A stretch of 36,036 bases of DNA, taken from the NCBI GenBank assembly GCA_003228105.1, contig QGNN01000015.1, forward strand, positions 1 through 36,036, given 5' to 3'. The notes under the pieces were generated by a model that did not search any database, had not been told where the DNA came from, and worked only from the letters and a program-made list of their open reading frames with translations. A program made the position numbers and the translations under genes. The stretch is from Chloroflexota bacterium (GTDB lineage: Bacteria; Chloroflexota; Dehalococcoidia; Lucifugimonadales; UBA826). Positions 24,355 through 32,876 of the stretch are shown here, piece by piece. The first letter of the stretch is position 1; every line of letters begins with the position of its first letter.

Positions 24355-25146
24355 TTAGACCACGGGTGATGTACCACCGTCAACGTTAACCGCAGTTCCA
24401 GTGATGTAGCTTGCCTTAGCTGATGCTAAGAAGCAGATCAAATCTCCGGCCTCGTGAGCCTCACCAATGCGACCCATCGGAACATTCTGTCCAACTATTT
24501 TCCAATGATCTTCCAACGTATAGCTAGAATCTTTTGCATTAGCTGATTCCCATCTTGCGCGGTGCTGGCCAGATTTCAATACTCCCACACAGACAGTATT
24601 TACTCTGATATTGTCTTTTGCCAATTCTCCTGCCCACGATTTTGTAAGCGAAATACCTGCTGCTCTAGACAATGAGGTAGGTTGCCCACCAGGATTAGGA
24701 GCCTTTCCTCCGGGGGTTGTCGTATTTACAATTGCACCAGCCCCAGATTTTTTCAAATGGGGAAGGGCAGCCCGTGCACAATAAACAGCCCCATAAACTT
24801 TTATGCCGAAATCTACTTTTAGGTCTTCATCAGTCATTTTTTCCAGGGTTGAAGCAGAAGAGGTGCCTGCGTTATTAACCAAAATATCTAATTGTCCAAA
24901 TTCTCCTACTACTTTGGCTACCATCGCTTTAACGTCGGATTCCACCGACACATCTGCTGCAACACCTATAGCCTCCCCGCCAGAAACATTCCTAACTTCT
25001 GCAACTGCTGCATTCAATTTTTCTTGAGTCCGGCCGACAATGGCGACTTTAGCTCCTTCCGAAGCCATAGATATGGCAGCGGCTTTTCCAATTCCATCAC
25101 TACCGCCAGTAATAATCGCGACTTTTCCTTTTAACCCTAGATCCAT
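24355..25146 (-). CDS. Short-chain dehydrogenase/reductase family protein with altered active site
   Basis: A 263-aa SDR with the cofactor motif TGGSDGIG (13-20), a D-V pair near 65-66, and NNAG at 91-94. The C-terminal SYITGTAVNVDGG (about residues 245-257) is typical of classical SDRs. The catalytic YxxxK motif is replaced by T157-S-L-S-R161, and the usual catalytic Ser region reads NTTTPGG (141-147). The fold and cofactor site look intact, but classical Tyr/Lys chemistry is not possible at that position. Its ATG follows AAGGAG, and it is the last gene of the glcDEF run, 18 bp after glcF. The substrate is unknown; it may handle a hydroxy- or keto-acid. Confidence 0.85.
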   Translation of the reverse strand: MDLGLKGKVAIITGGSDGIGKAAAISMASEGAKVAIVGRTQEKLNAAVAEVRNVSGGEAIGVAADVSVESDVKAMVAKVVGEFGQLDILVNNAGTSSASTLEKMTDEDLKVDFGIKVYGAVYCARAALPHLKKSGAGAIVNTTTPGGKAPNPGGQPTSLSRAAGISLTKSWAGELAKDNIRVNTVCVGVLKSGQHRARWESANAKDSSYTLEDHWKIVGQNVPMGRIGEAHEAGDLICFLASAKASYITGTAVNVDGGTSPVV

Positions 25147-25164
25147 AAAATTTCTCCTTGTTTT

Positions 25165-26463
25165 TTATTTTTTTGTATAAGTCTCGTCCAAAAGATCCGT
25201 AACATACTTTACTTCCACGTCCAATCCTGCCTCTCTAATCCCGTTCTGTAATTGCATGAAGCAACCCGGGTTGGCTGTTGCAATCGTGTCAGCTCCAGAA
25301 TCGATAATATTCTTCATCTTATTGGCCAAAATTTTCTTTGACATTTCGGGCTCGGTGATCATATATGTTCCACCCGCTCCACAACAGATATTGGATTCTT
25401 TCAATTCACAAAAATCTAATCCTTGGATAGATTTTAGTAAATTCCTAGGTGCATCTCTCACTTTTTGTACGTTTGCAAGATGGCATGAATCTTGATACGT
25501 AACCGCCCGAGGAACACCAGATTCGCCAGGCTGAAATTGAGCCCCAATTAGGTATTCATTTATATCAATAACTCTTTTACTAAAATTAGCAGCCTTTGAA
25601 CTATATTCTGGATCGTCAGCCAGCAGGGGACCATATTCCTTCATCCTGGCCCCACACCCTGCCGAGGCCACCACAATAGCTCCATCTATATTGTCTTTAG
25701 AAAAAGCTTCTATATTTTCTCGAGCAAGCTCTTTAGCTTTTTCTACGTCGCCAACGTGTGAATTTATTGCTCCACAGCAAACTTGAGACGAAGGAATCTC
25801 AACATCTTTTCCGGCTTTATTCAAAACTCGGACTGCTGCCCGCATTTGATTGCCCTGAGTGAGTGGCATGATGCAACCTGTAAGCATCTGGATCTTTTCA
25901 GCATCTACCACACCAGATTGGTACAAATGGCCATCGGCCCGGAAAAATTCCCCGTTTAGAGCCGGTGTCATCATTTCCAGATTCTCTAGTCTCCTAGATA
26001 TCAATCTCAATATTTTGGTTCTCCTCACCAATTTTTGGAACCCACTTTTGATGTAAAAATCCATCATTGCAACTAAAACCGAAAGGTTTTTCTGATTAGG
26101 CAATAAATACTTCAGAGCGATTTCATAGGCCAGGCGGGGAAGCAATCCAATTCTTCTGTAATCTCTCACGTGGTCCATGGTGGATTCAATTAAATTCCCA
26201 TATGGAACTCCTGAAGGACATACATCTTCACAAGCCCGACACTGAACACATAAATCCCAATGCCTCATCACTTGATTAGAAATTTCTAATCTTCCTTCAT
26301 TAACTGCCTTCATCAAGGCAATCCTTCCCCTTGGTGATTCCGTTTCCAACCCTGTAGCCAAATAAGTTGGGCAGGCCTGTAAACAGAAACCGCAATGGAC
26401 ACATTTGTACAATTCTGACTCATCGAGCCACGTGGGTTTTGGAATTTTTTCGACTTCAAGCAT
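25165..26463 (-). CDS. glcF: Glycolate oxidase iron-sulfur subunit GlcF
   Basis: GlcF carries electrons from the flavin subunits of glycolate oxidase to the respiratory chain. The 432-aa protein has two [4Fe-4S] ferredoxin motifs: C21/C24/C27 with C31, and C72/C75/C78 with C82. Two CCG domains follow, with QVCCGAINSHVGD and NICCGAGGTYMI as the cysteine pairs. There is no membrane helix; association with the membrane is expected to be peripheral. It begins six bases after the glcE stop. The glcD-glcE-glcF order supports glycolate (or a related 2-hydroxy acid such as lactate) as substrate. Confidence 0.93.
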   Translation of the reverse strand: MLEVEKIPKPTWLDESELYKCVHCGFCLQACPTYLATGLETESPRGRIALMKAVNEGRLEISNQVMRHWDLCVQCRACEDVCPSGVPYGNLIESTMDHVRDYRRIGLLPRLAYEIALKYLLPNQKNLSVLVAMMDFYIKSGFQKLVRRTKILRLISRRLENLEMMTPALNGEFFRADGHLYQSGVVDAEKIQMLTGCIMPLTQGNQMRAAVRVLNKAGKDVEIPSSQVCCGAINSHVGDVEKAKELARENIEAFSKDNIDGAIVVASAGCGARMKEYGPLLADDPEYSSKAANFSKRVIDINEYLIGAQFQPGESGVPRAVTYQDSCHLANVQKVRDAPRNLLKSIQGLDFCELKESNICCGAGGTYMITEPEMSKKILANKMKNIIDSGADTIATANPGCFMQLQNGIREAGLDVEVKYVTDLLDETYTKK

Positions 26464-26469
26464 ATCTAG

Positions 26470-27750
26470 TTAACTGTCTTCTTTATCTGTTAAATATCTT
26501 CCTCTATTTAATTTCTTATCTGGATCATATGTGTCTCTTAGAGATCGCATAATCCCAAGAGATCCCTCGTTTATTTGGCCCCACATATTAAACCCAATTT
26601 TTAAATCCGGTTGCAATTTTTCATAATTGATATGTGATTGGTTTTGCCGAGCTATGTTATGGATTTGTTCTATAACTTGAGTTGGCCTAGTTTTGTCTTC
26701 TTCAAGGAGACTTTCAATATAAAATTCCATAGTCCCGAACCCGGGTTGAATAGAAACAGCCAAAGTTGACCCAATTTCTTCGAAGTAATTAGCCATATCT
26801 CGCAACAAACCACGTAGCCTTGTTGGGGTAGAAAATACCCTTCCAGTAATACTAGAAATCGATCCGTATCCTTTAAAATCTCTAATTTTTTCCCATAATC
26901 GATCAGATGCGTTTTGCTCAAGAAAGTCGGTATGGGAATCCTGATATTGTTCGACCATTTTGTTCATAATATTTAATTGGCGATCAAATGCCATTTGTCT
27001 CCCACCAATTCTGATGACCATCAAGTATCGGCACCGTGGTGCATCGATTTGCAACGTTTTAATCAAATGTTCATTCATTCCAGTCAAAGCTAACGGCATC
27101 ACATAACTGTCGAAAACCTTTTCCGAAAAATTGTGTAACTCGTTTTCTGATTGAAATCCCACCAACAATGACCCTTGACGAGGGGGTAGGGGAGTCAATT
27201 TAAACGATATTTCTGATATGACCCCTAAGGTCCCATAGCCTCCGATATGTAATCTTGCCATATCATATCCCGCCACGTTTTTGACCACTGGACCACCACT
27301 TTTGGTTACTGTTCCCGATGGCAAAACTACTTGCATGCCAATTACCATGTCCCGCATATGAGCTAGTTGCCATCGCAAGTATCCTGGCGCATTTGATGCC
27401 AAAGTCCCTCCGATTGTTGCCTCTTCCGGAAAAGCAGCATCAACTGCCAAAAATTGTTCTTGTTCTCGTAATTGATTCTGCAAGCTATGTAAAGTAATAC
27501 CAGATTGAACTATACAGGTGAGATCAGCAGAATTATGCGCCACCAAATGGTTCATGTTTGAAAGATCCAAAGCATAATCATAGTGCGGCATTTTCGCGCC
27601 TATTTGAAGTCTGGTTGCCCCACCTACAGGAACTACAACCTTACCCGGCTCAGTGATGTCAGACAAAGCCGAAGAAAGTTCTATTGTATCTTCCGGGTAA
27701 ATCGGTCCTTGGCTGGGCTGAATGCCATCTATTAGATGTTTTTTTTCCAT
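26470..27750 (-). CDS. glcE: Glycolate oxidase FAD-binding subunit GlcE
   Basis: A flavoprotein of the PCMH-type FAD-binding family. The N-terminal PVGGATRLQIG (41-51), the LDLSNMNHL stretch and the GGTLASNAPGYLR and VKNVAGYDMARL segments match GlcE. At 426 aa it is longer than the E. coli protein (about 350 aa), with the extra length in the C-terminal half. The ATG at 27750 has only a weak ribosome binding site. It lies 21 bp after glcD and 6 bp before glcF, so it is surely in the same operon. It works together with GlcD in oxidising glycolate to glyoxylate. Confidence 0.92.
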   Translation of the reverse strand: MEKKHLIDGIQPSQGPIYPEDTIELSSALSDITEPGKVVVPVGGATRLQIGAKMPHYDYALDLSNMNHLVAHNSADLTCIVQSGITLHSLQNQLREQEQFLAVDAAFPEEATIGGTLASNAPGYLRWQLAHMRDMVIGMQVVLPSGTVTKSGGPVVKNVAGYDMARLHIGGYGTLGVISEISFKLTPLPPRQGSLLVGFQSENELHNFSEKVFDSYVMPLALTGMNEHLIKTLQIDAPRCRYLMVIRIGGRQMAFDRQLNIMNKMVEQYQDSHTDFLEQNASDRLWEKIRDFKGYGSISSITGRVFSTPTRLRGLLRDMANYFEEIGSTLAVSIQPGFGTMEFYIESLLEEDKTRPTQVIEQIHNIARQNQSHINYEKLQPDLKIGFNMWGQINEGSLGIMRSLRDTYDPDKKLNRGRYLTDKEDS

Positions 27751-27771
27751 TTTCTATTGGATACCTGCTAA

Positions 27772-29232
27772 TTATATATAGGCGCCCGGGCCTACCCTCG
27801 CAATTGCCCTAGCTTGAGAAATATCGCCGCACCCCGCACCAGTCGGGAAAACTTTGCCTGGGTTAAGCAGATCTTCAGTTTCAAAGGCCAATTTCAAAAG
27901 CGACATAGTTGCCATGTCTTCTTCACTAAACATTAAAGGCATTTGATCCTGTTTCTCTAAACCGATTCCATGTTCACCGGACAAAACTCCTCCCGAGTCC
28001 ACACAAATCCTTAGAATTTCAGCTCCTATAGCTAGTATGTTTTCAACATCCCCGGGTTTCCTTTCATCAAACAATATAGAAGGATGGAGGTTACCGTCGC
28101 CTGCATGTAACAAATTAGCTATCGGGTACCCACTTCTTTCAGATATTTCATTTATTTTCTTTAAAACATCAACTAGTTTCGTCCTTGGTATAGTCCCGTC
28201 AACCAGATAATAGTTTGGAGCCAACCTACCAAGTGCTCCCAATACACCTTTACGTCCCGACCATAATTTTTCTCTTTCAAGAGAATCCGTTGCCACCCTA
28301 ATTTCCAGAGGGCTGAATTCACGGCATATAGCTTCTATTTCTTCTGATTCCTCTTCAACGGATTCTAACAAGCCGTCCAACTCAACTAAAAGAACTGCCC
28401 CGGCCCCTTCAGGGTATCCCGCTCCTACAGCTTCCTCAGCTGCCTTGATACAAAAATGATCCATCATTTCCAAGGCAGCAGGCACCATTCCTGCACCTAT
28501 TATTCCTGTGACAGCCGCACTGGCATCCTCAATCGTTTCGAAGGACATCAACATGGTCTTCACATGCTCAGGCAATCTCAACAACCGAACAGATATTTTC
28601 GTCACGATTGCCAAGGTACCCTCTGACCCTATAGTTATTCCTCGAAGATCATATCCGATTCCGTCTCTCTCATTGTCCCCGAACCAAGTTATAGATCCGT
28701 CTGCTAATACAACTTCCATACCTAAAACATGATTTGTGGTAACACCATACGCTAAACAATGCGGGCCGCCGGAATTCTCTGCGATGTTTCCTCCGATTGT
28801 GCAAGCACGCTGACTAGATGGGTCAGGCGCATAGTATAGGCCCTCAGAAGCCACATGAGTGGATAGATCTAGATTTACCACACCCGGCTCCACAATTGCA
28901 TATCGATCACTTCTATTGACCTCTAATATCTGATTCATCCTTGTCATGGATAAAACAATTCCACCGTGTTCTGCTATAGCTCCCCCGCTAAGGCCGGTTC
29001 CTGCTCCTCTGGCCACAACAGGAAGCGAATTTAACCTAGCCAGTTTTAACACTTGGGATATTTCCTTTGCAGTATTTGGCAAAACTACAACTACTGGATT
29101 ACCGCGGTCAATTGACCCGTCATATTCATAAACTAAAAGGTCTGCTTGATCATCCAAAACATAGTCATCACCAACTATCCTCTTTAATTCAGATATCAAA
29201 TCCTTCATTTTCAGGGACTGTGATTGGCTCAT
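27772..29232 (-). CDS. glcD: Glycolate oxidase catalytic subunit GlcD
   Basis: GlcD is the catalytic FAD subunit that oxidises glycolate to glyoxylate; close relatives act on D-lactate. The 486-aa protein has the FAD-binding motif ARGAGTGLSGGA (74-85), GGNIAENSGGPHCLAYG near 148-164, and the C-terminal SGEHGIGLEK typical of the FAD-linked oxidase cap. Length is normal. AAAGAG precedes the ATG. It is first in the glcDEF-SDR operon and is divergent from the aldolase gene across 76 bp that contain an imperfect inverted repeat. Confidence 0.94.
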   Translation of the reverse strand: MSQSQSLKMKDLISELKRIVGDDYVLDDQADLLVYEYDGSIDRGNPVVVVLPNTAKEISQVLKLARLNSLPVVARGAGTGLSGGAIAEHGGIVLSMTRMNQILEVNRSDRYAIVEPGVVNLDLSTHVASEGLYYAPDPSSQRACTIGGNIAENSGGPHCLAYGVTTNHVLGMEVVLADGSITWFGDNERDGIGYDLRGITIGSEGTLAIVTKISVRLLRLPEHVKTMLMSFETIEDASAAVTGIIGAGMVPAALEMMDHFCIKAAEEAVGAGYPEGAGAVLLVELDGLLESVEEESEEIEAICREFSPLEIRVATDSLEREKLWSGRKGVLGALGRLAPNYYLVDGTIPRTKLVDVLKKINEISERSGYPIANLLHAGDGNLHPSILFDERKPGDVENILAIGAEILRICVDSGGVLSGEHGIGLEKQDQMPLMFSEEDMATMSLLKLAFETEDLLNPGKVFPTGAGCGDISQARAIARVGPGAYI

Positions 29233-29255
29233 TTGTTCACTCTTTTTCCATTAAA

Positions 29256-29280
29256 CTGTGATAATTCCTGAATAATGCAG
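29256..29280. promoter_or_regulatory. Imperfect inverted repeat in the glcD/aldolase divergent promoter region
   Basis: A 25-bp segment opens with CTG and ends with CAG, with ATTC and GAAT flanking a central CT. About 8 of 12 half-site positions match. It lies midway between two divergent genes of related function and could bind a regulator of both. Evidence is position and symmetry only. Confidence 0.25.
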
Positions 29281-29308
29281 AAATAGGGTATCTTAAACAT
29301 ATTCTAAT

Positions 29309-30091
29309 ATGAAAACTCAAAAAGTAAGTTTAAGTGCAGATAAAATGAAAGCCCGAGAAATGAAAGCTACCATGTTAGCGAAGACCCCCATGGTGGGAGT
29401 GTCAATGATGTTTAGCTCTCCCCAGTTGGTTGAAATGATTGCAGCACTCGGGTTCGACTGGGTGCTTTTTGACTGTGAACATGGATCTATAGACCTATCA
29501 AATCTTGAAGTGATGGCCATAGCTGCGAAGGCTGCAGGAATTACAGCTATTGCAAGGCCGCCCACCAACTCTCCCATTGATATTATGAGAGTAATGGACA
29601 GGGGAGTTGATGGAGTTCAGGTGCCTCACATTAAGAGCCAAAAGGAAGCGAAAGCCGCTGTAGAAGCTGTAAAATTCCACCCGTTGGGGAATAGAGGGTT
29701 GGCGATGGGCACTCGGCCATCAAATTACGGTATAGGAGTGGAGCTGGACCAATATTCTGAAACCTCTAACCTTGATTCCATAGTTGTTCTTCAAATAGAA
29801 GACCGAGAAGCCATAGAAAATCTAGACGAGATTTTATCCGTTGCAGATGTCGACGTCTTTTTCGTAGGGCCATCAGACTTATCACAATCTCTAGGCCATC
29901 CAGGCAAAGCAAATGAACCGCCTGTAAGCATTGCGATAAGAAAAATTTTCAAGTCTATAGCGGAAGCCGGATTGATATCCGGAACAGCCTCTTCTGAAAA
30001 GCATATGGGAAAAGCAAAAAAGGAAGGTTGCTGTTACCTTTATACTCACTTAAACAACGTTTTAAAACTAGGGGCAGAAAATTACCTGTAA
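29309..30091 (+). CDS. HpcH/HpaI-family aldolase/lyase
   Basis: A 260-aa class II aldolase of the HpcH/HpaI family, which cleaves or forms 2-keto-3-deoxy and related 2-keto-4-hydroxy acids with a divalent metal. Active-site markers are present: H58 in FDCEHG, R83 in IARPP, the metal ligand E164 in LQIED, and D190 in GPSDLS. Relatives include 2-dehydro-3-deoxyglucarate aldolase, whose product tartronate semialdehyde leads to glycerate; a glycerate kinase gene is close by. The ATG at 29309 lacks a ribosome binding site; a start at residue 13 (29345) would give the usual family length. The lutC-like gene follows 17 bp later. Confidence 0.88.
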   Translation: MKTQKVSLSADKMKAREMKATMLAKTPMVGVSMMFSSPQLVEMIAALGFDWVLFDCEHGSIDLSNLEVMAIAAKAAGITAIARPPTNSPIDIMRVMDRGVDGVQVPHIKSQKEAKAAVEAVKFHPLGNRGLAMGTRPSNYGIGVELDQYSETSNLDSIVVLQIEDREAIENLDEILSVADVDVFFVGPSDLSQSLGHPGKANEPPVSIAIRKIFKSIAEAGLISGTASSEKHMGKAKKEGCCYLYTHLNNVLKLGAENYL

Positions 30092-30108
30092 GTCCTAGCG
30101 GGGTTAAA

Positions 30109-30837
30109 ATGAGTCGCGAAAGTTTTTTAAATAGAGTTAAAGAGGCTTTGTCATCCGGTTCCAACGATGAAACGGATCTCTGCAAAGAACTACTAATTAA
30201 TGATAATGTCAATGATTTGATTGAACGAACCGAAGCCATTCGATACCAATCTCGCACCGACTGGATGAAACTATATGACACACTTACGCTTTCTTCACGG
30301 GCGGCAGGCTGGAAAGTGCACAGATGTGATAGTTATGACGAAGCATCTGACTACATAGCAACATTGGCATTCGAAAGAAATTTGAACCACATTGTAATTT
30401 CAGATCAAGAATCCACAGGAAGGCTAAACCTGGAAAAAGGCAATCTACCGCCTGAAAGTGAAATAACTGTCGTGAAACCTGACGACCAGAACCCTTCCTT
30501 TAACAGGCGGCGGGCTTTAGATGCTGACATTGGTATTACAGGGGTTGACTATGCAATAGCAGAAACTGGTACGTGTGTGGTCTCGGCAAGTAATGAAGTA
30601 GGTAGACTTGTAAGCCTAGCTCCTCCAATATACCTAGCTGTAGTTGACAAAGGACAAGTGCTACCATCGTTGGACGAGTTATTTACTATCCAAAAAAAGG
30701 ATTTTGTTGATGGCAGCGCAAATTCCTATACTAGTTTGATTTCAGGACCAAGTAGGTCTGCAGATATTGAATCTACCTTGGTCACAGGAGTTCACGGACC
30801 CGGAGAAGTTCATTTACTTCTCGTAGAAGAAGATTGA
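30109..30837 (+). CDS. lutC: LutC/YkgG-family (LUD-domain) protein
   Basis: LUD-domain proteins such as LutC are parts of the LutABC system that oxidises L-lactate, and occur with other 2-hydroxyacid oxidases. The 242-aa protein has the family core DIGITGVDYAIAETGTCVV, the APPIYLAVVDKGQV stretch and the closing ISGPSRSADIESTLVTGVHG. The frame stays open 27 codons upstream, but that part lies inside the aldolase gene; the ATG at 30109 directly follows a GGGG-rich stretch and is the sensible start. lutA and lutB are not adjacent; GlcF-like subunits nearby are related to LutA/LutB. Function here is inferred from family and context. Confidence 0.88.
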   Translation: MSRESFLNRVKEALSSGSNDETDLCKELLINDNVNDLIERTEAIRYQSRTDWMKLYDTLTLSSRAAGWKVHRCDSYDEASDYIATLAFERNLNHIVISDQESTGRLNLEKGNLPPESEITVVKPDDQNPSFNRRRALDADIGITGVDYAIAETGTCVVSASNEVGRLVSLAPPIYLAVVDKGQVLPSLDELFTIQKKDFVDGSANSYTSLISGPSRSADIESTLVTGVHGPGEVHLLLVEED

Positions 30838-30838
30838 T

Positions 30839-31981
30839 TTAAACTAAATCCATCCCAACCGATATGAACCGAAGACATTCTTCCACAGAATCAGATATCA
30901 GTTCGAAAGCCCTCTCTGAGGCCTCTTCAAGAGTAATCGGACCATTCACTATAGAGGTGGCAGCACGAATGCCGTGTTCATGAACTATCTTGAAATTACT
31001 CCCGAGTAATCCAGCAATCGCAATGGTGGGAATATTATGTTCTGAAGCTAGCCGGGCTACCCCTATTGGAGCTTTGTTATAGACAGTCTGAAAATCCATA
31101 CCTCCCTCTCCCGTTATTACCAGATCAACTGAGGAGAGTTTATCTCTTAAATTAACAGTGTCTAACACTATGTCCACACCAGCTTTTAACTCCGCACCCA
31201 TAAAGGCCATCATCCCAGCGCCTAAGCCACCGGCAGCACCAGCACCTGGAATTTCTGAAATATCTTTCTTTAAGTCCTTTTTCACCACTATGGCAAAATT
31301 GGAAAGGGCATCATCCAAACTCCGAACCATCTCCGGCGTTGCACCTTTTTGTGGTCCATATATAGCAGATGCCCCTTCTACCCCAGTTAATGGATTACTT
31401 ACATCGCATGCCACCAAAAATTTAGAATCTTTTATACGACTATCCATATTGGAAATATCCACCGTTTGCAGGTTTGATAGAGCGGCTCCACCAAAATTGA
31501 TAGCATTCCCTCGCCCATCCATCAAATTCGCTCCAAGGGCCTGAGCCATACCTCCCCCTGCATCGTTTGTCGCGCTCCCTCCTATTCCCACTATGAACTT
31601 ACGGAAACCTTCATCCAGAGCCTCAGAAATAGCTTGTCCCAAGCCGTATGTTGACGCATTTAAAGGGTCTCTTTCCTCGAGGCTCAGTAATGCAAGGCCG
31701 GACGTTCGGGCCATTTCTATGACTGCCGTAACTCCGTCACCCATCGCACCCCATTCGGCCTCAATCGTTTTACCAATTGGATTCTGAACGCTACAGGTCC
31801 TAACTTCACCTCCAGAGACCTCAACCAAAGTCTCCAAGGTCCCATCACCTCCGTCAGCCACCGGGCAAAGCACCACGTTGGCTTGAGGAAATACCCTTAA
31901 TATGCCAGTTTTAGTTGCCTCAGCCGCTGCTAAGGCAGATATACTCCCCTTAAATTCTTGAGGCGCAACCAATATCTTCAT
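30839..31981 (-). CDS. glxK: Glycerate 2-kinase (GarK/GlxK family)
   Basis: This kinase phosphorylates D-glycerate, giving 2-phosphoglycerate, which enters lower glycolysis. The 380-aa protein opens with KILVAPQEFKGS and VADGGDGT (about 43-50). It has the glycine-rich GIGGSATNDAGGGMAQALGA and the late VITGEGGMD motif, all standard. Length is normal. It converges on lutC with a 1-bp gap and no terminator. With glycolate oxidase and the aldolase nearby, it completes a plausible route from C2/C3 acids to central metabolism. Confidence 0.94.
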   Translation of the reverse strand: MKILVAPQEFKGSISALAAAEATKTGILRVFPQANVVLCPVADGGDGTLETLVEVSGGEVRTCSVQNPIGKTIEAEWGAMGDGVTAVIEMARTSGLALLSLEERDPLNASTYGLGQAISEALDEGFRKFIVGIGGSATNDAGGGMAQALGANLMDGRGNAINFGGAALSNLQTVDISNMDSRIKDSKFLVACDVSNPLTGVEGASAIYGPQKGATPEMVRSLDDALSNFAIVVKKDLKKDISEIPGAGAAGGLGAGMMAFMGAELKAGVDIVLDTVNLRDKLSSVDLVITGEGGMDFQTVYNKAPIGVARLASEHNIPTIAIAGLLGSNFKIVHEHGIRAATSIVNGPITLEEASERAFELISDSVEECLRFISVGMDLV

Positions 31982-32050
31982 ATCTTCCTAATCTACCTTT
32001 TAAGTAAAATTTTTCCTCAATATTGTCCGCATTTACGTTTGCACCCAATA

Positions 32051-32077
32051 TTGATATATTTCTATTGTTCGTAAAAT
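32051..32077 (+). promoter_or_regulatory. Candidate promoter for the small two-gene (PIN-type) operon
   Basis: TTGATA (32051-32056) and TAAAAT (32072-32077) are 15 bases apart, shorter than optimal. They lie about 58 bases before the first gene start. The region 31982-32134 holds no gene apart from a ten-codon open frame at 32103-32135. Confidence 0.3.
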
Positions 32078-32102
32078 GTAATCGCATTAATTTGAATTTT
32101 AA

Positions 32103-32135
32103 ATGAATATGGCCCGAAAACCAAAGGTATCATAA
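32103..32135 (+). CDS. Possible ten-codon leader peptide before the antitoxin-like gene
   Basis: ATG AAT ATG GCC and seven further codons encode MNMARKPKVS, and the stop TAA shares its last A with the ATG of the next gene (TAATG). The peptide looks like the start of the following protein (MPRKKNEG). It may couple translation, be a remnant of a duplicated start, or be chance. AAAGG, which would serve the downstream gene, lies inside it. Confidence 0.25.
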   Translation: MNMARKPKVS

Positions 32136-32446
32136 TGCCGAGAAAAAAGAATGAAGGACCGACCCGTCAATTGTTTGCCAAAATAAGTGAAGAAATATAT
32201 TTACTTACTAAGGCTAAATCTGCCGAATCCCGAATGTCTATGAGGGAAATACTAGAGGAATCCTTGGAATTATACCTAGGAACAAACCCTCTCGCTCGTT
32301 CTGGATCTCCGGGCACTCAAACAACTGCACAGCAGTCGATATGGCAGGACGAATACCTAAACCGGCAAGCCGACAGACCTGTAGGTTCTCCGATTGAATT
32401 ATCTGAAGAAGAAGCGAAAGAGATTGCCAGGAAGGCGTTTCTTTGA
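32135..32446 (+). CDS. Antitoxin-like small protein, first of a PIN-type pair
   Basis: I do not recognise this 103-aa protein with certainty. Residues about 14-47 (a QLFAKISEEIYLLTKAKSAE stretch, then SRMSMREILEESLELYL) have the strand-helix-helix look of ribbon-helix-helix or VapB-like DNA-binding antitoxins. The middle is Ser/Thr/Gln-rich and likely disordered. The C-terminal tail SPIELSEEEAKEIARKAFL is a charged helix of the kind antitoxins use to bind toxins. The ATG has AAAGG upstream. Its stop overlaps the start of the PIN-like gene (TGATG). Role is inferred from the pair arrangement. Confidence 0.65.
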   Translation: MPRKKNEGPTRQLFAKISEEIYLLTKAKSAESRMSMREILEESLELYLGTNPLARSGSPGTQTTAQQSIWQDEYLNRQADRPVGSPIELSEEEAKEIARKAFL

Positions 32447-32862
32447 TGTCTAAATTTACTGCCGTAATAGATTCCTCCATCTTATTGGGGTACAGATTGG
32501 GCCATTCAGGCTGCCAAGATTTATTGTACAAGGCAATTGACGGGGAAATAGAAATTTTTATTTCTCCATTGTCAGTTTCAAAAATATGGAGTTCTCAAGA
32601 TTTTGACCGCAAATCCGAAATCGGTTACTTAGGGCTACTCGAATTTATGACCATGTCTTTGATGGACATGGAAACGGCCATAAAAACTGGCCATACATTA
32701 AGAGAGAACTCAACCGATATTAATATAGATTTAGAGGCAGCAAATATTCTTTCTATTTGCAATATGTCAGGATATCCTCTTGTAACCACCAAGCCTGAAT
32801 TATACGGTGATTTATTTGATGGTGTAATTAGCTGTGAAGAGGCTATTAATAAGCTAACTTAA
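32446..32862 (+). CDS. PIN-domain-like protein, degenerate VapC-type toxin
   Basis: The 138-aa protein has a PIN-like opening AVIDSSILLG with D9, a middle SPLSVSKIWSS, a helix TDINIDLEAANILSICN with D91 and D95, and a late strand PLVTTKPELYGDLF. VapC nucleases normally have acidic residues in each of these places. The middle site lacks the usual Glu, and TTKPEL carries K116 where an Asp is expected. It may therefore be an inactive or altered relative. The start ATG overlaps the antitoxin stop by one base; a TTG three bases earlier is an alternative. It converges on uvrC with a 14-bp gap. Confidence 0.65.
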   Translation: MSKFTAVIDSSILLGYRLGHSGCQDLLYKAIDGEIEIFISPLSVSKIWSSQDFDRKSEIGYLGLLEFMTMSLMDMETAIKTGHTLRENSTDINIDLEAANILSICNMSGYPLVTTKPELYGDLFDGVISCEEAINKLT

Positions 32863-32876
32863 ACAATTAACAACAG

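Noticed and set aside
30028-30108. 27-codon N-terminal extension of the LutC-like protein
   Set aside because: It lies inside the 3' end of the aldolase gene in another frame and does not resemble LutC; the ATG at 30109 fits the family.
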